Assembly (NCBI GenBank): GCA_029465975.1
Contig: CM055737.1
Coordinates: 20,671,502-20,735,501, forward strand
Reading direction: 5' to 3'
Length of the DNA stretch: 64,000 nucleotides
DNA from: Dallia pectoralis
Lineage: Eukaryota; Chordata; Actinopteri; Esociformes; Umbridae
This document shows, piece by piece, positions 1-13,000 of this stretch. Position numbers and translations under genes: made by a program. The stretch's first letter is position 1; each line of letters opens with the position of its first letter. The notes beneath the pieces were generated by a model, which was not told where the DNA came from, searched no databases, and saw nothing but the letters and a program-made list of their open reading frames with translations.

Positions 1-3000
1 AGTTTTAGTGATCATAAGTTTTTATTTTTTAAATTAGATTGGAGTCAAGTGCGCAGAGGGCCAGGGTTATGGATTTTAAATGCAGAGATGCTTAAACAAG
101 AAGGATATGTTTTACAAGTTAAAGAAATAATTGAACAGGAAAAGGGAAATGAAATGTATGAAGAGGATAAGAGACAATGGTGGAGAATGTAAAGTTTTCA
201 ATCAAAAAGTTTTCAATAAAGTATTGTAGTTCAATAAGGAAATACGAAAGGGACAAAGTAGAAGAAATAAAGGACAGTTTGGGAAAGGAATTGAAAAAGG
301 ACAATAAAGATATCCAAAAGATAATGGGAATAGAGGAGAAACTGAAAGAAATGGAGGAAAAAGAATATGAGGGGGCAAGTTTAAGAAGTAAGGCAAAATA
401 TATGGTGGAGGGTGAAAATGCACAAAGTTCTTTTTTGATTTGGAAAAGAAGAAAGGAAAAGCAGAAACAATTAAAGAGATAAGAGGTAGAAATAGGGAAA
501 TTGTGGTAGGGAATGAAAACATTTTAGAAGAAATAAAAATATTTTATGAAGACCTTTTTAGTACAAGGGGTGTAGAAGAGGGGGGAAAGGAGAATTTGTT
601 AAATCAAATAACTGCAAAGATAAGCACGGTAGATGAAAAAGATTGTGACCAAGCAATCAGGGAAGAAGAGATAGAAAATGCAATAGATCAGCTGAGTAAA
701 AAGAAAAGTCCGGGAATAGATGGCTTGGGAAGTGAGTTCTATATATGTTTTAAAGAGGTTTTAACAAAGATTTTAAAGGAGGTTTTTGATCGAATTTTTG
801 AAAAAGGTGAAATTAATGAAAGAATGAGGATGGGATTAATGAAACTGATATATAAAAAGAAGGGGGAAAAGGTCGATTTAAAAATTACAGACCAATCACA
901 ATGCAGAACACAGATCTTAAAATTTTAGCAAAGGTTTTAGCAAACAGATTGAAGGAAGTAATGCCAAGTATTGTTAAAAACCAACCAAGCCTATGGAATA
1001 AAGGGAAGAGATATTGCAGACATCACTATGAGCATAAGGGACACAATATGGTATATGAAAGAAAAAAAGAAGATGGTTATGTTATCAGTCTGGATTTTGA
1101 AAAGGCTTTTGATAGGGTGGAACATGGGTATTTATTTGCGGTTTTAAGGAGGTTTGGTTTTGGGGAAAATTTTATCAAATGGATTGAGATTTTATATAAG
1201 GGAGCATTAGCAAGGATAAAATGTAATGGTTTTTTAACAGACTGTTTTAGGATTACACGCTCAATAAGACAAGGGTGTCCACTGTCGGCTTTATTATATT
1301 CAATAGCGGCTGAGCCTTTGGGTCTGGCTATAAGAAAAGAAGCTGACATAAAGGGTATACAGATTGACGGTAATAAGATTGAAGGAAAAGTTTTTCAGTA
1401 TGCTGATGACACTACGTTAATCGTAAAAGGAAAAGAGAGTGTCAAAGTAGTTATGAATGTTGTCGGAGATTATTGTAAAGGGTCTGGTAGTAAAATAAAT
1501 GAGGATAAGACTGTGTACATGAGATTCGGTAAAGCCCCAGTGTTAATGGATTGTTTTAATTTTAAAGAAGTAGAGGAAATTAGGATCTTAGGCATTTTAA
1601 TGGGGAAAACGAGAGAAAAGTAAGAGATGAAATGTGGGAGGGATTGATAAAGAACATTGAAAGACGTTTAAACTTTTGGAAATTAAGAACATTGACATTG
1701 AAGGGGAAGGTCTTAATATTGAATGTTTTAATGGTTTCAAAGTTATGGTATGTTTTATATGTCTCAGAGATGCCTTTGTGGTTTGAAAAGAGGATGAAGA
1801 AATGTTTTATAGATTTCTTATGGGGGGAAACCGTCCAGAATAGCATACAATACAATTATAGGGAAGGTGGAAAAGGGAGGTCTGGGGTTACTGGACATAG
1901 AACAGAGAAAATATAGTTTAAGAGTGAAAATAGTGAAAAAATACCTGCAAGGAGAATGCAAATGGAGTGGACAAAAACAATGAAGTATTTTTTAAACAGA
2001 TGTAGGAATTTTAACATGGGGGATGCCATTTTATGGATGAAAACCAAAACTGGATGACTGAGGGTTTACCGGAGTTTTATAGAGAGATGTTCAGTGCCTG
2101 GGGCAAATTTTTAACAACCATAAATTATGATCCACAAGGGAGAGAAACAATTTTAAATCAGCCTCTGTTTTTAAATTGTAACATATTAAATCAAGGGAAA
2201 GAAATATTTTTTAAGAAATGGATGGCAGTGGGGATAACGAAAGTGAGAGATGTTTTATATGAATTTAAGGAGGGATTCTTACCGGTACAATGTGTGTTTG
2301 ATGCAATGGAAGAGGCCAAAGAAGAATATAGTAAAAGTGAAATAACAACCAAGTATAAAATCATTAAAAATGCAATACCTGGAGAATGGATCAAAAGAAT
2401 TGATAATATGGAAAGAGAGCGAAAGGAGAAGAAAATGTATGTTAACATGGAGGGGAGCTTTATGATTTTAAGGAATGTACTGTTAAGAGCTTTTATTGTT
2501 TTTTTAGAGATGGTGTTTTTAAAGAGCCATCTGTAAATCAGTATTGGGTGCTTAAATTCCCTGACCTTAAAACAGAGAGTATATGGGGAAATATGAGGGG
2601 TAGGTGTGTGGAAACAAAATTAGAATGTTTGGAATATTTTATAAGGCATAAAGTGGTGTTTACTGAGATTATTTTAAATAAGGTGGGATTGGCGCAAGAT
2701 GCATGGTGTAAAGTGTGTCAGGAAAAAGAGGAGGGGATTTTACATATGTTTTTATATTGCAAGGAATTGGAGGATTTTTTAAAGAACTGTAAACTTTTAG
2801 TTAAGGATTTGATTCAGGAATGGGATGAAGATGTCATGGATTGGAGCAGAGTTTTTTTGCTGGGTTGGGAAAAGAAACATCGGAACAAACAGTTTACAAA
2901 TCTGTGTGTTATGTTAATGAAAAGTGCAATATGGGAAAGAAGAATTGTGGCTAAAAAGGAAAAACTGTGTTAGATGTTTGGTCTGTTTTTAGAAAGAAAA

Positions 3001-3131
3001 CTGAAGGATATTTGGCAAGATTGTATATGTTTTTTAAAAGTGAAAAATGTTTGGACATCTTTTATGGTGTTTTTAATCCGCATGTTTTCTGTGTTTTAAG
3101 TGAACTGAATTGGAATTTGCCGGGGAATTAA
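1..3131 (+). pseudogene. LINE ORF2 remnant (endonuclease C-terminus, reverse transcriptase, CCHC finger)
   Basis: ORF2 makes the nicking endonuclease and reverse transcriptase for target-primed reverse transcription. Visible parts: the endonuclease motif SDH at 7-15 followed by GPGLWILN at 58-81; a lysine/glutamate-rich linker at about 190-700; RT motif A (DFEKAFDRV, Asp codon at 1093); motif B (RQGCPLS, near 1267-1287); the catalytic YADD at 1399-1410; and a C-x2-C-x8-H-x4-C finger at 2707-2760. The likely original stop is TAA at 3129-3131. The reading frame shifts near 186, 430, 890, 975, 1060, 1603, 1830, 1980, 2050, 2485 and 2968. Between shifts the frames stay open and I see no independent nonsense mutation. 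The copy cannot make a full protein as written. It is either recently dead or carries assembly indels. Confidence 0.88.
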
Positions 3132-3231
3132 GTTCTTTAAAATAAATGGTTCTAACTTGACTGTGATGAGAACATATCCTAAAGCTGATCATTTTGATTA
3201 ATTATTTTGGATCTGATTCCTGAGTTGAGAG
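3132..3231 (+). other. LINE 3' UTR with polyadenylation signal
   Basis: A short non-coding tail of about 100 bp separates the inferred ORF2 stop from the poly(A). It contains AATAAA at 3141-3146. No hairpin or 3' microsatellite is apparent before the tail. Confidence 0.6.
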
Positions 3232-3263
<32 letters not shown>

Positions 3264-3267
<4 letters not shown>

Positions 3268-3350
3268 GCCTGATCTCGGAAGCCAAGCAGGGTCGGGCTT
3301 GGTTAGTACTTGGATGGGAGACCGCCTAGGAATATCTAGTGTTGTAAGCA
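3264..3350 (+). pseudogene. 5S rRNA 3' fragment fused to LINE poly(A)
   Basis: The first 5S sequence of the array begins at about gene position 23 (GAACGCC) directly after the A tail. It also has the 10-bp loop deletion. Everything 5' of the junction, including half of helix I, is missing, so it cannot fold as 5S rRNA. It marks the 3' insertion boundary of the LINE. Confidence 0.9.
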
Positions 3351-4897
3351 TTTTGTTATTTTCTTGGCGGGAAGAAACAATCAATCAAAAAGTTAATTAT
3401 GCAGTGAAGAAATCAATAAGAGCTGTATTTTCAACTGTTCTAATAGCTTACGGCCACACCACCCTGAAAACGCCTGATCTCGGAGGCCAAGAAGGGTCGG
3501 GCTTGGTTAGTGCTTGGATGGGAGACCGCCTAGGAATATCTAGTGTTGTAAGCATTTTGTTATTTTCTTGGCGGGAAGAAACAATCAATCAAAAAGTTAA
3601 TTATGCAGTGAAGAAATCAATAAGAGCTGTAATTTCAACTTTTCTAATAGCTTATGGCCACACCACCCTGAAAACGCCCGATCTCGTCTGATCTCGGAAG
3701 CCAAACAGGGTCGGGCTTGGTTAGTACTTGGATGGGAGACCGCCTAGGAATATCTAGTGTTGTAAGCATTTTGTTATTTTCTTGGCGGGAAGAAACAATC
3801 AATCAAAAAGTTAATTATGCAGTGAAGAAATCAATAAGAGCTGTAATTTTCAACTTTCTAATAGCTTACGGCCACACCACCCTGAAAACGCCCGATCTCG
3901 ATCTCGGAAGCCAAGCAGGGTCGGGCTTGGTTAGTACTTGGATGGGAGACCGCCTAGGAATATCTAGTGTTGTAAGCATTTTGTTATTTTCTTGGCGGGA
4001 AGAAACAATCAATCAAAAAGTTAATTATGCAGTGAAGAAATCAATAAGAGCTGTAATTTCAACTTTCTAATAGCTTACGGCCACACCACCCTGAAAACGC
4101 CCGATCTCGCCTGATCTCGGAAGCCAAACAGGGTCGGGCTTGGTTAGTACTTGGATGGGAGACCGCCTGGGAATATCTAGTGTTGTAAGCATTTTGTTAT
4201 TTTCTTGGCGGGAAGAAACAATCAATCAAAAAGTTAATTATGCAGTGAAGAAATCAATAAGAGCTGTAATTTCAACTTTTCTAATAGCTTACGGCCACAC
4301 CACCCTGAAAACGCCCGATCTCGAAGATCCGGAAACAGGGTCGGGCTTGGTTAGTACTTGGATGGGAGACCGCCTAGGAATATCTAGTGTTGTAAGCATT
4401 TTGTTATTTTCTTGGCGGGAAGAAACAATCAATCAAAAAGTTAATTATGCAGTGAAGAAATCAATAACAGCTGTAATTTCAACTCTTCTAATAGCTACGG
4501 CCACACCACCCTGAAAACGCCCGATCTCGTCTGATCTCGGAAGCCAAACAGGGTCGGGCTTGGTTAGTACTTGGATGGGAGACCGCCTGGGAATATCTAG
4601 TGTTGTAAGCATTTTGTTATTTTCTGGCGGGAAGAAACAATCAATCAAAAAGTGAATTATGCAGTGAAGAAATCAATAAGAGCTGTAATTTCAACTTTCT
4701 AATAGCTTACGGCCACACCACCGGAAAACGCCCGATCTCGGAAGCCAAACATGGTCGGGCTTGGTTAGTACTTGGATGGGAGACCGCCTAGGAATATATA
4801 GTGTTGTAAGCATTTTGTTATTTTCTTGGCGGAAGAAACAATCAATCAAAAAGTTAATTATGCAGAAGAAATCAATAAGAGCTGTAATTTCAACTTT
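3264..4897 (+). rRNA. 5S rRNA array, left edge: eight copies, several damaged
   Basis: 5S rRNA is the small RNA of the large ribosomal subunit, made by RNA polymerase III. Copies here: 3264-3350 (3' fragment joined to the LINE), 3446-3554 (class D), 3650-3768 (full), 3864-3978 (4-bp loop deletion), 4073-4191 (full), 4287-4398 (scrambled loop), 4494-4611 (one T lost at the 5' end), 4705-4812 (class D). Class D copies lack 10 bp between two GATCTCG repeats. Damage is denser here than inside the array, as expected where homogenisation at an array edge is weaker. The block stops at an N run. Confidence 0.93.
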
Positions 4898-5397
4898 NNN
4901 NNNNNNNNNNNNNNNNNNNNNNNNNNNNNNNNNNNNNNNNNNNNNNNNNNNNNNNNNNNNNNNNNNNNNNNNNNNNNNNNNNNNNNNNNNNNNNNNNNNN
5001 NNNNNNNNNNNNNNNNNNNNNNNNNNNNNNNNNNNNNNNNNNNNNNNNNNNNNNNNNNNNNNNNNNNNNNNNNNNNNNNNNNNNNNNNNNNNNNNNNNNN
5101 NNNNNNNNNNNNNNNNNNNNNNNNNNNNNNNNNNNNNNNNNNNNNNNNNNNNNNNNNNNNNNNNNNNNNNNNNNNNNNNNNNNNNNNNNNNNNNNNNNNN
5201 NNNNNNNNNNNNNNNNNNNNNNNNNNNNNNNNNNNNNNNNNNNNNNNNNNNNNNNNNNNNNNNNNNNNNNNNNNNNNNNNNNNNNNNNNNNNNNNNNNNN
5301 NNNNNNNNNNNNNNNNNNNNNNNNNNNNNNNNNNNNNNNNNNNNNNNNNNNNNNNNNNNNNNNNNNNNNNNNNNNNNNNNNNNNNNNNNNNNNNNNN
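4898..5397. other. assembly gap, 500 N
   Basis: A run of exactly 500 N inside the 5S array. The flanks are both 5S spacer sequence, so the missing DNA is probably more 5S units. The number of copies is unknown. Confidence 0.99.
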
Positions 5398-6071
5398 AAA
5401 AGTTAATTATGCAGTGAAGAAATCAATAAGAGCTGTAATTTCAACTTTTCTAATAGCTTACGGCCACACCATCCTGAAACGCCCGATCTCGTCTGATCTC
5501 GGAAGCCAAGCAGGGTTGGGCTTGGTTAGTACTTGGATGGGAGACCGCCTGGGAATTTCTAGTGTTGTAAGCATTTTGTTATTTTCTTGGCGGGAAGAAA
5601 CAATCAATCAAAAAGTTAATTATGCAGTGAAGAAATCAATAAGAGCTGTATTTTCAAATGTTCTAATAGCTTACGGCCACACCACCCTGAAAACGCCCGA
5701 TCTCGGATCTCAAAGCATGCAGCTTGGTCGGTACTTGGATGGGAGACCGCCTAGGAATATCTAGTGTTGTAAGCATTTTGTTATTTTCTTGGCGGGAAGA
5801 AACAATCAATCAAAAAGTTAATTATGCAGTGAAGAAATCAATAAGAGCTGTAATTTCAAATGTTATAATAGCTTACGTCCACACCACCCTGAAAATCGCC
5901 TGATCTCGGAAGCCAAGCAGGGTCGGGCTTGGTTAGTACTTGGATGGGCGACCGCCTAGGAATATCTAGTGTTGTAAGCATTTTGTTATTTTCTTGGCGG
6001 GAAGAAACAATCAATCAAAAAGTTAATTATGCAGTGAAGCAATAACAGCTGTAATTTCAACTCTTCTAATA
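5398..6071 (+). rRNA. 5S rRNA array after gap 1: three copies
   Basis: Copies: 5456-5573 (near full length, with a GAATTTC change near the 3' end), 5669-5775 (class D, box A region rearranged to a CAAAGCATGCAG-like string, hence a pseudogene) and 5871-5980 (class D, ACGTCC instead of ACGGCC). The spacer before 6072 has lost part of its GAAGAAATCAATA stretch. These are degenerate units bordering the more regular block that follows. Confidence 0.9.
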
Positions 6072-9000
6072 GCTTACGGCCACACCACCCTGAAAACGCC
6101 CGATCTCGTCTGATCTCGGAAGCCAAGCAGGGTTGGGCTTGGTTAGTACTTGGATGGGAGACCGCCTGGAAATATCTAGTGCTGTAAGCATTTTGTTATT
6201 TTCATGGCGGGAAGAAACAATCAATCAAAAAGTTAATTATGCAGTGAAGAAATCAATAAGAGCTGTAATTTCAACTTTTCTAATAGCTTACGGCCACACC
6301 ACCCTGAAAACGCCCGATCTCGTCTGATCTCGGAAGCCAAGCAGGGTCGGGCTTGGTTAGTACTTGGATGGGAGACCACCTAGGTATATCTAGTATTGTA
6401 AGCATTTTGTTATTTTCTTGGCGGGAAGAAACAATCTATCCAAAAGTTAATTATGCAGTGAAGAAATCAATAACAGCTGTAATTTCAACTCTTCTAATAG
6501 CTTACGGCCACACCACCCTGAAAACGCCCGATCTCGTCTGATCTCGGAAGCCAAGCAGGGTTGGGCTTGGTTAGTACTTGGATGGGAGACCGCCTGGGAA
6601 TATCTAGTGTTGTAAGCATTTTGTTATTTTCATGGCGGGAAGAAACAATCAATCAAAAAGTGAATTATGCAGTGAAGAAATCAATAAGAGCTGTAATTTC
6701 AACTTGTCTAATAGCTTACGGCCACACCCCCCTGAAAACGCCCGATCTCGTCTGATCTCGGAAGCCAAGCAGGGTTGGGCTTGGTTAGTACTTGGATGGG
6801 AGACCGCCTGGGAATATCTAGTGTTGTAAGCATTATTGTTATTTTCTTGGCGGGAAGAAACAATCAATCAAAAAGTTAATTATGCAGTGAAGAAATCAAT
6901 AAGAGCTGTAATTTCAACTTTTCTAATAGCTTACGGCCACACCACCCTGAAAACGCCGGATCTCGGAAGCCAAACATGGTCGGGCTTGGTTAGTACTTGG
7001 ATGGGAGACCGCCTAGGAATATATAGTGTTGTAAGCATTTTGTTATTTTCATGGCGGGAAGAAACAATCAATCAAAAAGTTAATTATGCAGTGAAGAAAT
7101 CAATAGGAGCTGTAATTTCAACTTTCTAATAGCTTACGGCCACACCACCCTGAAAACGCCCGATCTCGTCTGATCTCGGAAGCCAAGCAGGGTCGGGCTT
7201 GGTTAGTACTTGGATGCGAGACCGCCTAGGAATATCTAGTGTTGTAAGCATTTTGTTATTTTCTTGGCGGGAAGAAACAATCAATCAAAAAGTTAATTAT
7301 GCAGTGAAGAAATCAATAACAGCTGTATTTTCAAATGTTCTAATACCCTACGGCCACACCACCCTGAAAACGCCTGATCTCGGAAACCAACAGGGTCGGG
7401 CTTGGTTAGTACTTGGATGGGAGACCGCCTGGAAATATCTAGTGTTGTAAGCATTTTGTTATTTTCTTGGCGGGAAGAAACAATCTATCAAAAAGTTAAT
7501 TATGCAGTGAAGAAATCAATAACAGCTGTAATTTCAACTCTTCTAATAGCTTACGGCCACACCACCCTGAAAATGCCCGATCTCGTCTGATCTCGGAAGC
7601 CAAGCAGGGTTGTGCTTGGTTAGTACTTGGATGGGAGACCGCCTGGGAATATCTAGTGTTGTAAGCATTTTGTTATTTTCTTGGCGGGAAGAAACAATCA
7701 ATCAAAAAGTGAATTATGCAGTGAAGAAATCAATAACAGCTGTAATTTCAACTTTTCTAATAGCTTACGGCCACACCCCCTGAAAACGCCCGATCTCGTC
7801 TGATCTCGGAAGCCAAGCAGGGTTGGGCTTGGTTAGTACTTGGATGGGAGACCGCCTGGGAATATCTAGTGTTGTAAGCATTTTGTTATTTTCTTGGCGG
7901 GAAGAAACAATCAATCAAAAAGTTAATTATGCAGTGAAGAAATCAATAACAGCTGTATTTTCAAATGTTCTAATACCCTACGGCCACACCACCCTGAAAA
8001 CGCCTGATCTCGGAAACCAAACAGGGTCGGGCTTGGTTAGTACTTGGATGGGAGACCGTCTGGAAATATCTAGTGTTGTAAGCATTTTGTTATTTTCTTG
8101 GCGGGAAGAAACAAACAATCAAAAAGTTCATTATGCAGTGAAGAAATCAATAACAGCTGTAATTTCAACTTTTCTAATAGCTTACGGCCACACCACCCTG
8201 AAAACGCCCGATCTCGTCTGATCTCGGAAGCCAAGCAGGGTCGGGCTTGGTTAGTACTTGGATGGGAGACCGCCTAGGAATATCTAGTGTTGTAAGCATT
8301 TTGTTATTTTCTTGGCGGGAAGAAACAATCAATCCAAAAGTTAATTATGCAGTGAAGAAATCAATAACAGCTGTATTTTCAAATGTTCTAATACCCTACG
8401 GCCACACCACCCTGAAAACGCCTGATCTCGGAAATCAAACAGGGTCGGGCTTGGTTAGTACTTGGATGGGAGACCGCCTGGAAATATCTAGTGTTGTAAG
8501 CATTTTGTTATTTTCTTGGCGGGAAGAAACAATCAATCAAAAAGTTAATTATGCAGTGAAGAAATCAATAAAAGCTGTAATTTCAACTCTTCTAATAGCT
8601 TACGGCCACACCACCCTGAAAACGCCCGATCTCGTCTGATCTCGGAAGCCAAGCAGGGTTGGGCTTGGTTAGTACTTGGATGGGAGACCGCCTGGGAATA
8701 TCTAGTGTTGTAAGCATTTTGTTATTTTCATGGCGGGAAGAAACAATCAATCAAAAAGTGAATTATGCAGTGAAGAAATCAATAACAGCTGTAATTTCAA
8801 CTTGTCTAATAGCTTACGGCCACACCCCCCTGAAAACGCCCGATCTCGTCTGATCTCGGAAGCCAAGCTGGGATGGGCTTGGTTAGTACTTGGATGGGAG
8901 ACCGCCTGGGAATATCTAGTGTTGTAAGCATTATGTTATTTTCTTGGCGGGAAGAAACAATCAATCAAAAAGTTAATTATGCAGTGAAGAAATCAATAAG

Positions 9001-10068
9001 AGCTGTAATTTCAACTTTTCTAATAGCTTACGGCCACACCACCCTGAAAACGCCCGATCTCGGAAGCCAAACATGGTCGGGCTTGGTTAGTACTTGGATG
9101 GGAGACCGCCTAGGAATATATAGTGTTGTAAGCATTTTGTTATTTTCATGGCGGGAAGAAACAATCAATCAAAAAGTTAATTATGCAGTGAAGAAATCAA
9201 TAAGAGCTGTAATTTCAACTTTTCTAATAGCTTACGGCCACACCACCCTGAAAACGCCCGATCTCGTCTGATCTCGGAAGCCAAGCAGGGTCGAGCTTGG
9301 TTAGTACTTGGATGGGAGACCGCCTAGGAATATCTAGTGTTGTAAGCATTTTGTTATTTTCTTGGCGGGAAGAAACAATCAATCAAAAAGTTAATTATGC
9401 AGTGAAGAAATCAATAACAGCTGTATTTTCAAATGTTCTAATACCCTACGGCCACACCACCCTGAAAACGCCTGATCTCGGAAACCAAACAGGGTCGGGC
9501 TTGGTTAGTACTTGGATGGGAGACCGCCTGGAAATATCTAGTGTTGTAAGCATTTTGTTATTTTCTTGGCGGGAAGAAACAAACAATCAAAAAGTTAATT
9601 ATGCAGTGAAGAAATCAATAAGAGCTGTAATTTCAACTTTTCTAATAGCTTACGGCCACACCACCCTGAAAGCGCCCGATCTCGTCTGATCTCGAAAGCC
9701 AAGCAGGGTTGGGCTTGGTTAGTACTTGGATAGGAGACCGCCTAGGAATATCTAGTGTTGTAAGCATTTTGTTATTTTCATGGCGGGAAGAAACAATCAA
9801 TCAAAAAGTTAATTATGCAGTGAAGAAATCAATAAGAGCTGTAATTTCAACTTGTCTTATCGCTTACGGCCACACCACCCTGAAAACGCCCGATCTCGTC
9901 TGATCTCGGAAGCCAAGCAGGGTCGGGCTTGGTTAGTACTTGGATAGGCGACCGCCTAGGAATATCTAGTGTTGTAAGCATTTTGTTATTTTCATGGCGG
10001 GAAGAAACAATCAATCAAAAAGTTAATTATGCAGTGAAGCTGTAGCTGTAATTTCAACTCTTCTAATA
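6072..10068 (+). rRNA. 5S rRNA higher-order block 1 (19 genes)
   Basis: Full-length copies: 6072-6190, 6286-6404, 6500-6618, 6714-6832, 7132-7250, 7549-7667, 7763-7880, 8180-8298, 8598-8716, 8812-8930, 9230-9348, 9648-9766, 9862-9980. Class D (10-bp loop deletion): 6929-7037, 9026-9134. Class P (deletion plus CCCTAC at the 5' end): 7346-7453, 7976-8084, 8394-8502, 9444-9552. The class order FFFFDFPFFPFPFFDFPFF recurs exactly in the next 4 kb. Full genes carry helix I ends GCTTAC and GTAAGC, box A AGCCAAGCAGGG and an intact box C. Confidence 0.95.
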
Positions 10069-13000
10069 GCTTACCGTCACACCACCCTGAAAACGCCCGA
10101 TCTCGTCTGATCTCGGTAGCCAAGCAGGGTTGGGCTTGGTTAGTTCTTGGATGGGAGACCGCCTGGAAATATATAGTGCTGTAAGCATTTTGTTATTTTC
10201 ATGGCGGGAAGAAACAAACAATCAAAAAGTTAATTATGCAGTGAAGAAATCAATAAGAGCTGTAATTTCAACTTTTCTAATAGCTTACGGCCACACCACC
10301 CTGAAAACGCCCGATCTCGTCTGATCTCGGAAGCCAAGCAGGGTCGGGCTTGGTTAGTACTTGGATGGGAGACCACCTAGGTATATCTAGTATTGTAAGC
10401 ATTTTGTTATTTTCTTGGCGGGAAGAAACAATCTATCCAAAAGTTAATTATGCAGTGAAGAAATCAATAACAGCTGTAATTTCAACTCTTCTAATAGCTT
10501 ACGGCCACACCACCCTGAAAACGCCCGATCTCGTCTGATCTCGGAAGCCAAGCAGGGTTGGGCTTGGTTAGTACTTGGATGGGAGACCGCCTGGGAATAT
10601 CTAGTGTTGTAAGCATTTTGTTATTTTCATGGCGGGAAGAAACAATCAATCAAAAAGTGAATTATGCAGTGAAGAAATCAATAAGAGCTGTAATTTCAAC
10701 TTGTCTAATAGCTTACGGCCACACCCCCCTGAAAACGCCCGATCTCGTCTGATCTCGGAAGCCAAGCAGGGTTGGGCTTGGTTAGTACTTGGATGGGAGA
10801 CCGCCTGGGAATATCTAGTGTTGTAAGCATTATGTTATTTTCTTGGCGGGAAGAAACAATCAATCAAAAAGTTAATTATGCAGTGAAGAAATCAATAAGA
10901 GCTGTAATTTCAACTTTTCTAATAGCTTACGGCCACACCACCCTGAAAACGCCGGATCTCGGAAGCCAAACATGGTCGGGCTTGGTTAGTACTTGGATGG
11001 GAGACCGCCTAGGAATATATAGTGTTGTAAGCATTTTGTTATTTTCATGGCGGGAAGAAACAATCAATCAAAAAGTTAATTATGCAGTGAAGAAATCAAT
11101 AGGAGCTGTAATTTCAACGTTTCTAATAGCTTACGGCCACACCACCCTGAAAACGCCCGATCTCGTCTGATCTCGGAAGCCAAGCAGGGTCGGGCTTGGT
11201 TAGTACTTGGATGCGAGACCGCCTAGGAATATCTAGTGTTGTAAGCATTTTGTTATTTTCTTGGCGGGAAGAAACAATCAATCAAAAAGTTAATTATGCA
11301 GTGAAGAAATCAATAACAGCTGTATTTTCAAATGTTCTAATACCCTACGGCCACACCACCCTGAAAACGCCTGATCTCGGAAACCTAACAGGGTCGGGCT
11401 TGGTTAGTACTTGGATGGGAGACCGCCTGGAAATATCTAGTGTTGTAAGCATTTTGTTATTTTCTTGGCGGGAAGAAACAATCTATCCAAAAGTTAATTA
11501 TGCAGTGAAGAAATCAATAACAGCTGTAATTTCAACTCTTCTAATAGCTTACGGCCACACCACCCTGAAAATGCCCGATCTCGTCTGATCTCGGAAGCCA
11601 AGCAGGGTTGGGCTTGGTTAGTACTTGGATGGGAGACCGCCTGGGAATATCTAGTGTTGTAAGCATTTTGTTATTTTCTTGGCGGGAAGAAACAATCAAT
11701 CAAAAAGTGAATTATGCAGTGAAGAAATCAATAACAGCTGTAATTTCAACTTCTCTAATAGCTTACGGCCACACCCCCCTGAAAACGCCCGATCTCGTCT
11801 GATCTCGGAAGCCAAGCAGGGTTGGGCTTGGTTAGTACTTGGATGGGAGACCGCCTGGGAATATCTAGTGTTGTAAGCATTATGTTATTTTCTTGGCGGG
11901 AAGAAACAATCAATCAAAAAGTTAATTATGCAGTGAAGAAATCAATAACAGCTGTATTTTCAAATGTTCTAATACCCTACGGCCACACCACCCTGAAAAC
12001 GCCTGATCTCGGAAACCAAACAGGGTCGGGCTTGGTTAGTACTTGGATGGGAGACCGTCTGGAAATATCTAGTGTTGTAAGCATTTTGTTATTTTCTTGG
12101 CGGGAAGAAACAAACAATCAAAAAGTTCATTATGCAGTGAAGAAATCAATAACAGCTGTAATTTCAACTTTTCTAATAGCTTACGGCCACACCACCCTGA
12201 AAACGCCCGATCTCGTCTGATCTCGGAAGCCAAGCAGGGTCGGGCTTGGTTAGTACTTGGATGGGAGACCGCCTAGGAATATCTAGTGTTGTAAGCATTT
12301 TGTTATTTTCTTGGCGGGAAGAAACAATCAATCCAAAAGTTAATTATGCAGTGAAGAAATCAATAACAGCTGTATTTTCAAATGTTCTAATACCCTACGG
12401 CCACACCACCCTGAAAACGCCTGATCTCGGAAATCAAACAGGGTCGGGCTTGGTTAGTACTTGGATGGGAGACCGCCTGGAAATATCTAGTGTTGTAAGC
12501 ATTTTGTTATTTTCTTGGCGGGAAGAAACAATCTATCCAAAAGTTAATTATGCAGTGAAGAAATCAATAACAGCTGTAATTTCAACTCTTCTAATAGCTT
12601 ACGGCCACACCACCCTGAAAACGCCCGATCTCGTCTGATCTCGGAAGCCAAGCAGGGTTGGGCTTGGTTAGTACTTGGATGGGAGACCGCCTGGGAATAT
12701 CTAGTGTTGTAAGCATTTTGTTATTTTCATGGCGGGAAGAAACAATCAATCAAAAAGTGAATTATGCAGTGAAGAAATCAATAACAGCTGTAATTTCAAC
12801 TTGTCTAATAGCTTACGGCCACACCCCCCTGAAAACGCCCGATCTCGTCTGATCTCGGAAGCCAAGCTGGGATGGGCTTGGTTAGTACTTGGATGGGAGA
12901 CCGCCTGGGAATATCTAGTGTTGTAAGCATTATGTTATTTTCTTGGCGGGAAGAAACAATCAATCAAAAAGTTAATTATGCAGTGAAGAAATCAATAAGA

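Larger units (their letters stand above)
1..3263 (+). mobile_element. Tx1/L1-type LINE, 3' part, ending in poly(A) inside a 5S rRNA gene
   Basis: This is a non-LTR retrotransposon cut by the left window edge. In order it shows the C-terminal end of an APE-type endonuclease, a reverse transcriptase, a C-terminal CCHC finger, a 3' UTR of about 100 bp with AATAAA at 3141-3146, and a pure 32-A tail at 3232-3263. The base after the tail is the interior of a 5S rRNA gene (about position 23 of the 119-nt gene), in the same orientation. Domain order and motif style fit the L1/Tx1 group. From memory, Tx1-clade families specific for 5S rDNA (Mutsu) are known in fish. Assigning this copy to such a family is an inference from the junction. 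The 5' end and any 5' target duplication lie outside the window. Confidence 0.88.

Noticed and set aside
1..3131. Programmed frameshifting in the LINE ORF
   Set aside because: There are about ten shifts in both directions and no slippery site with a consistent downstream structure. Simple indels explain them.
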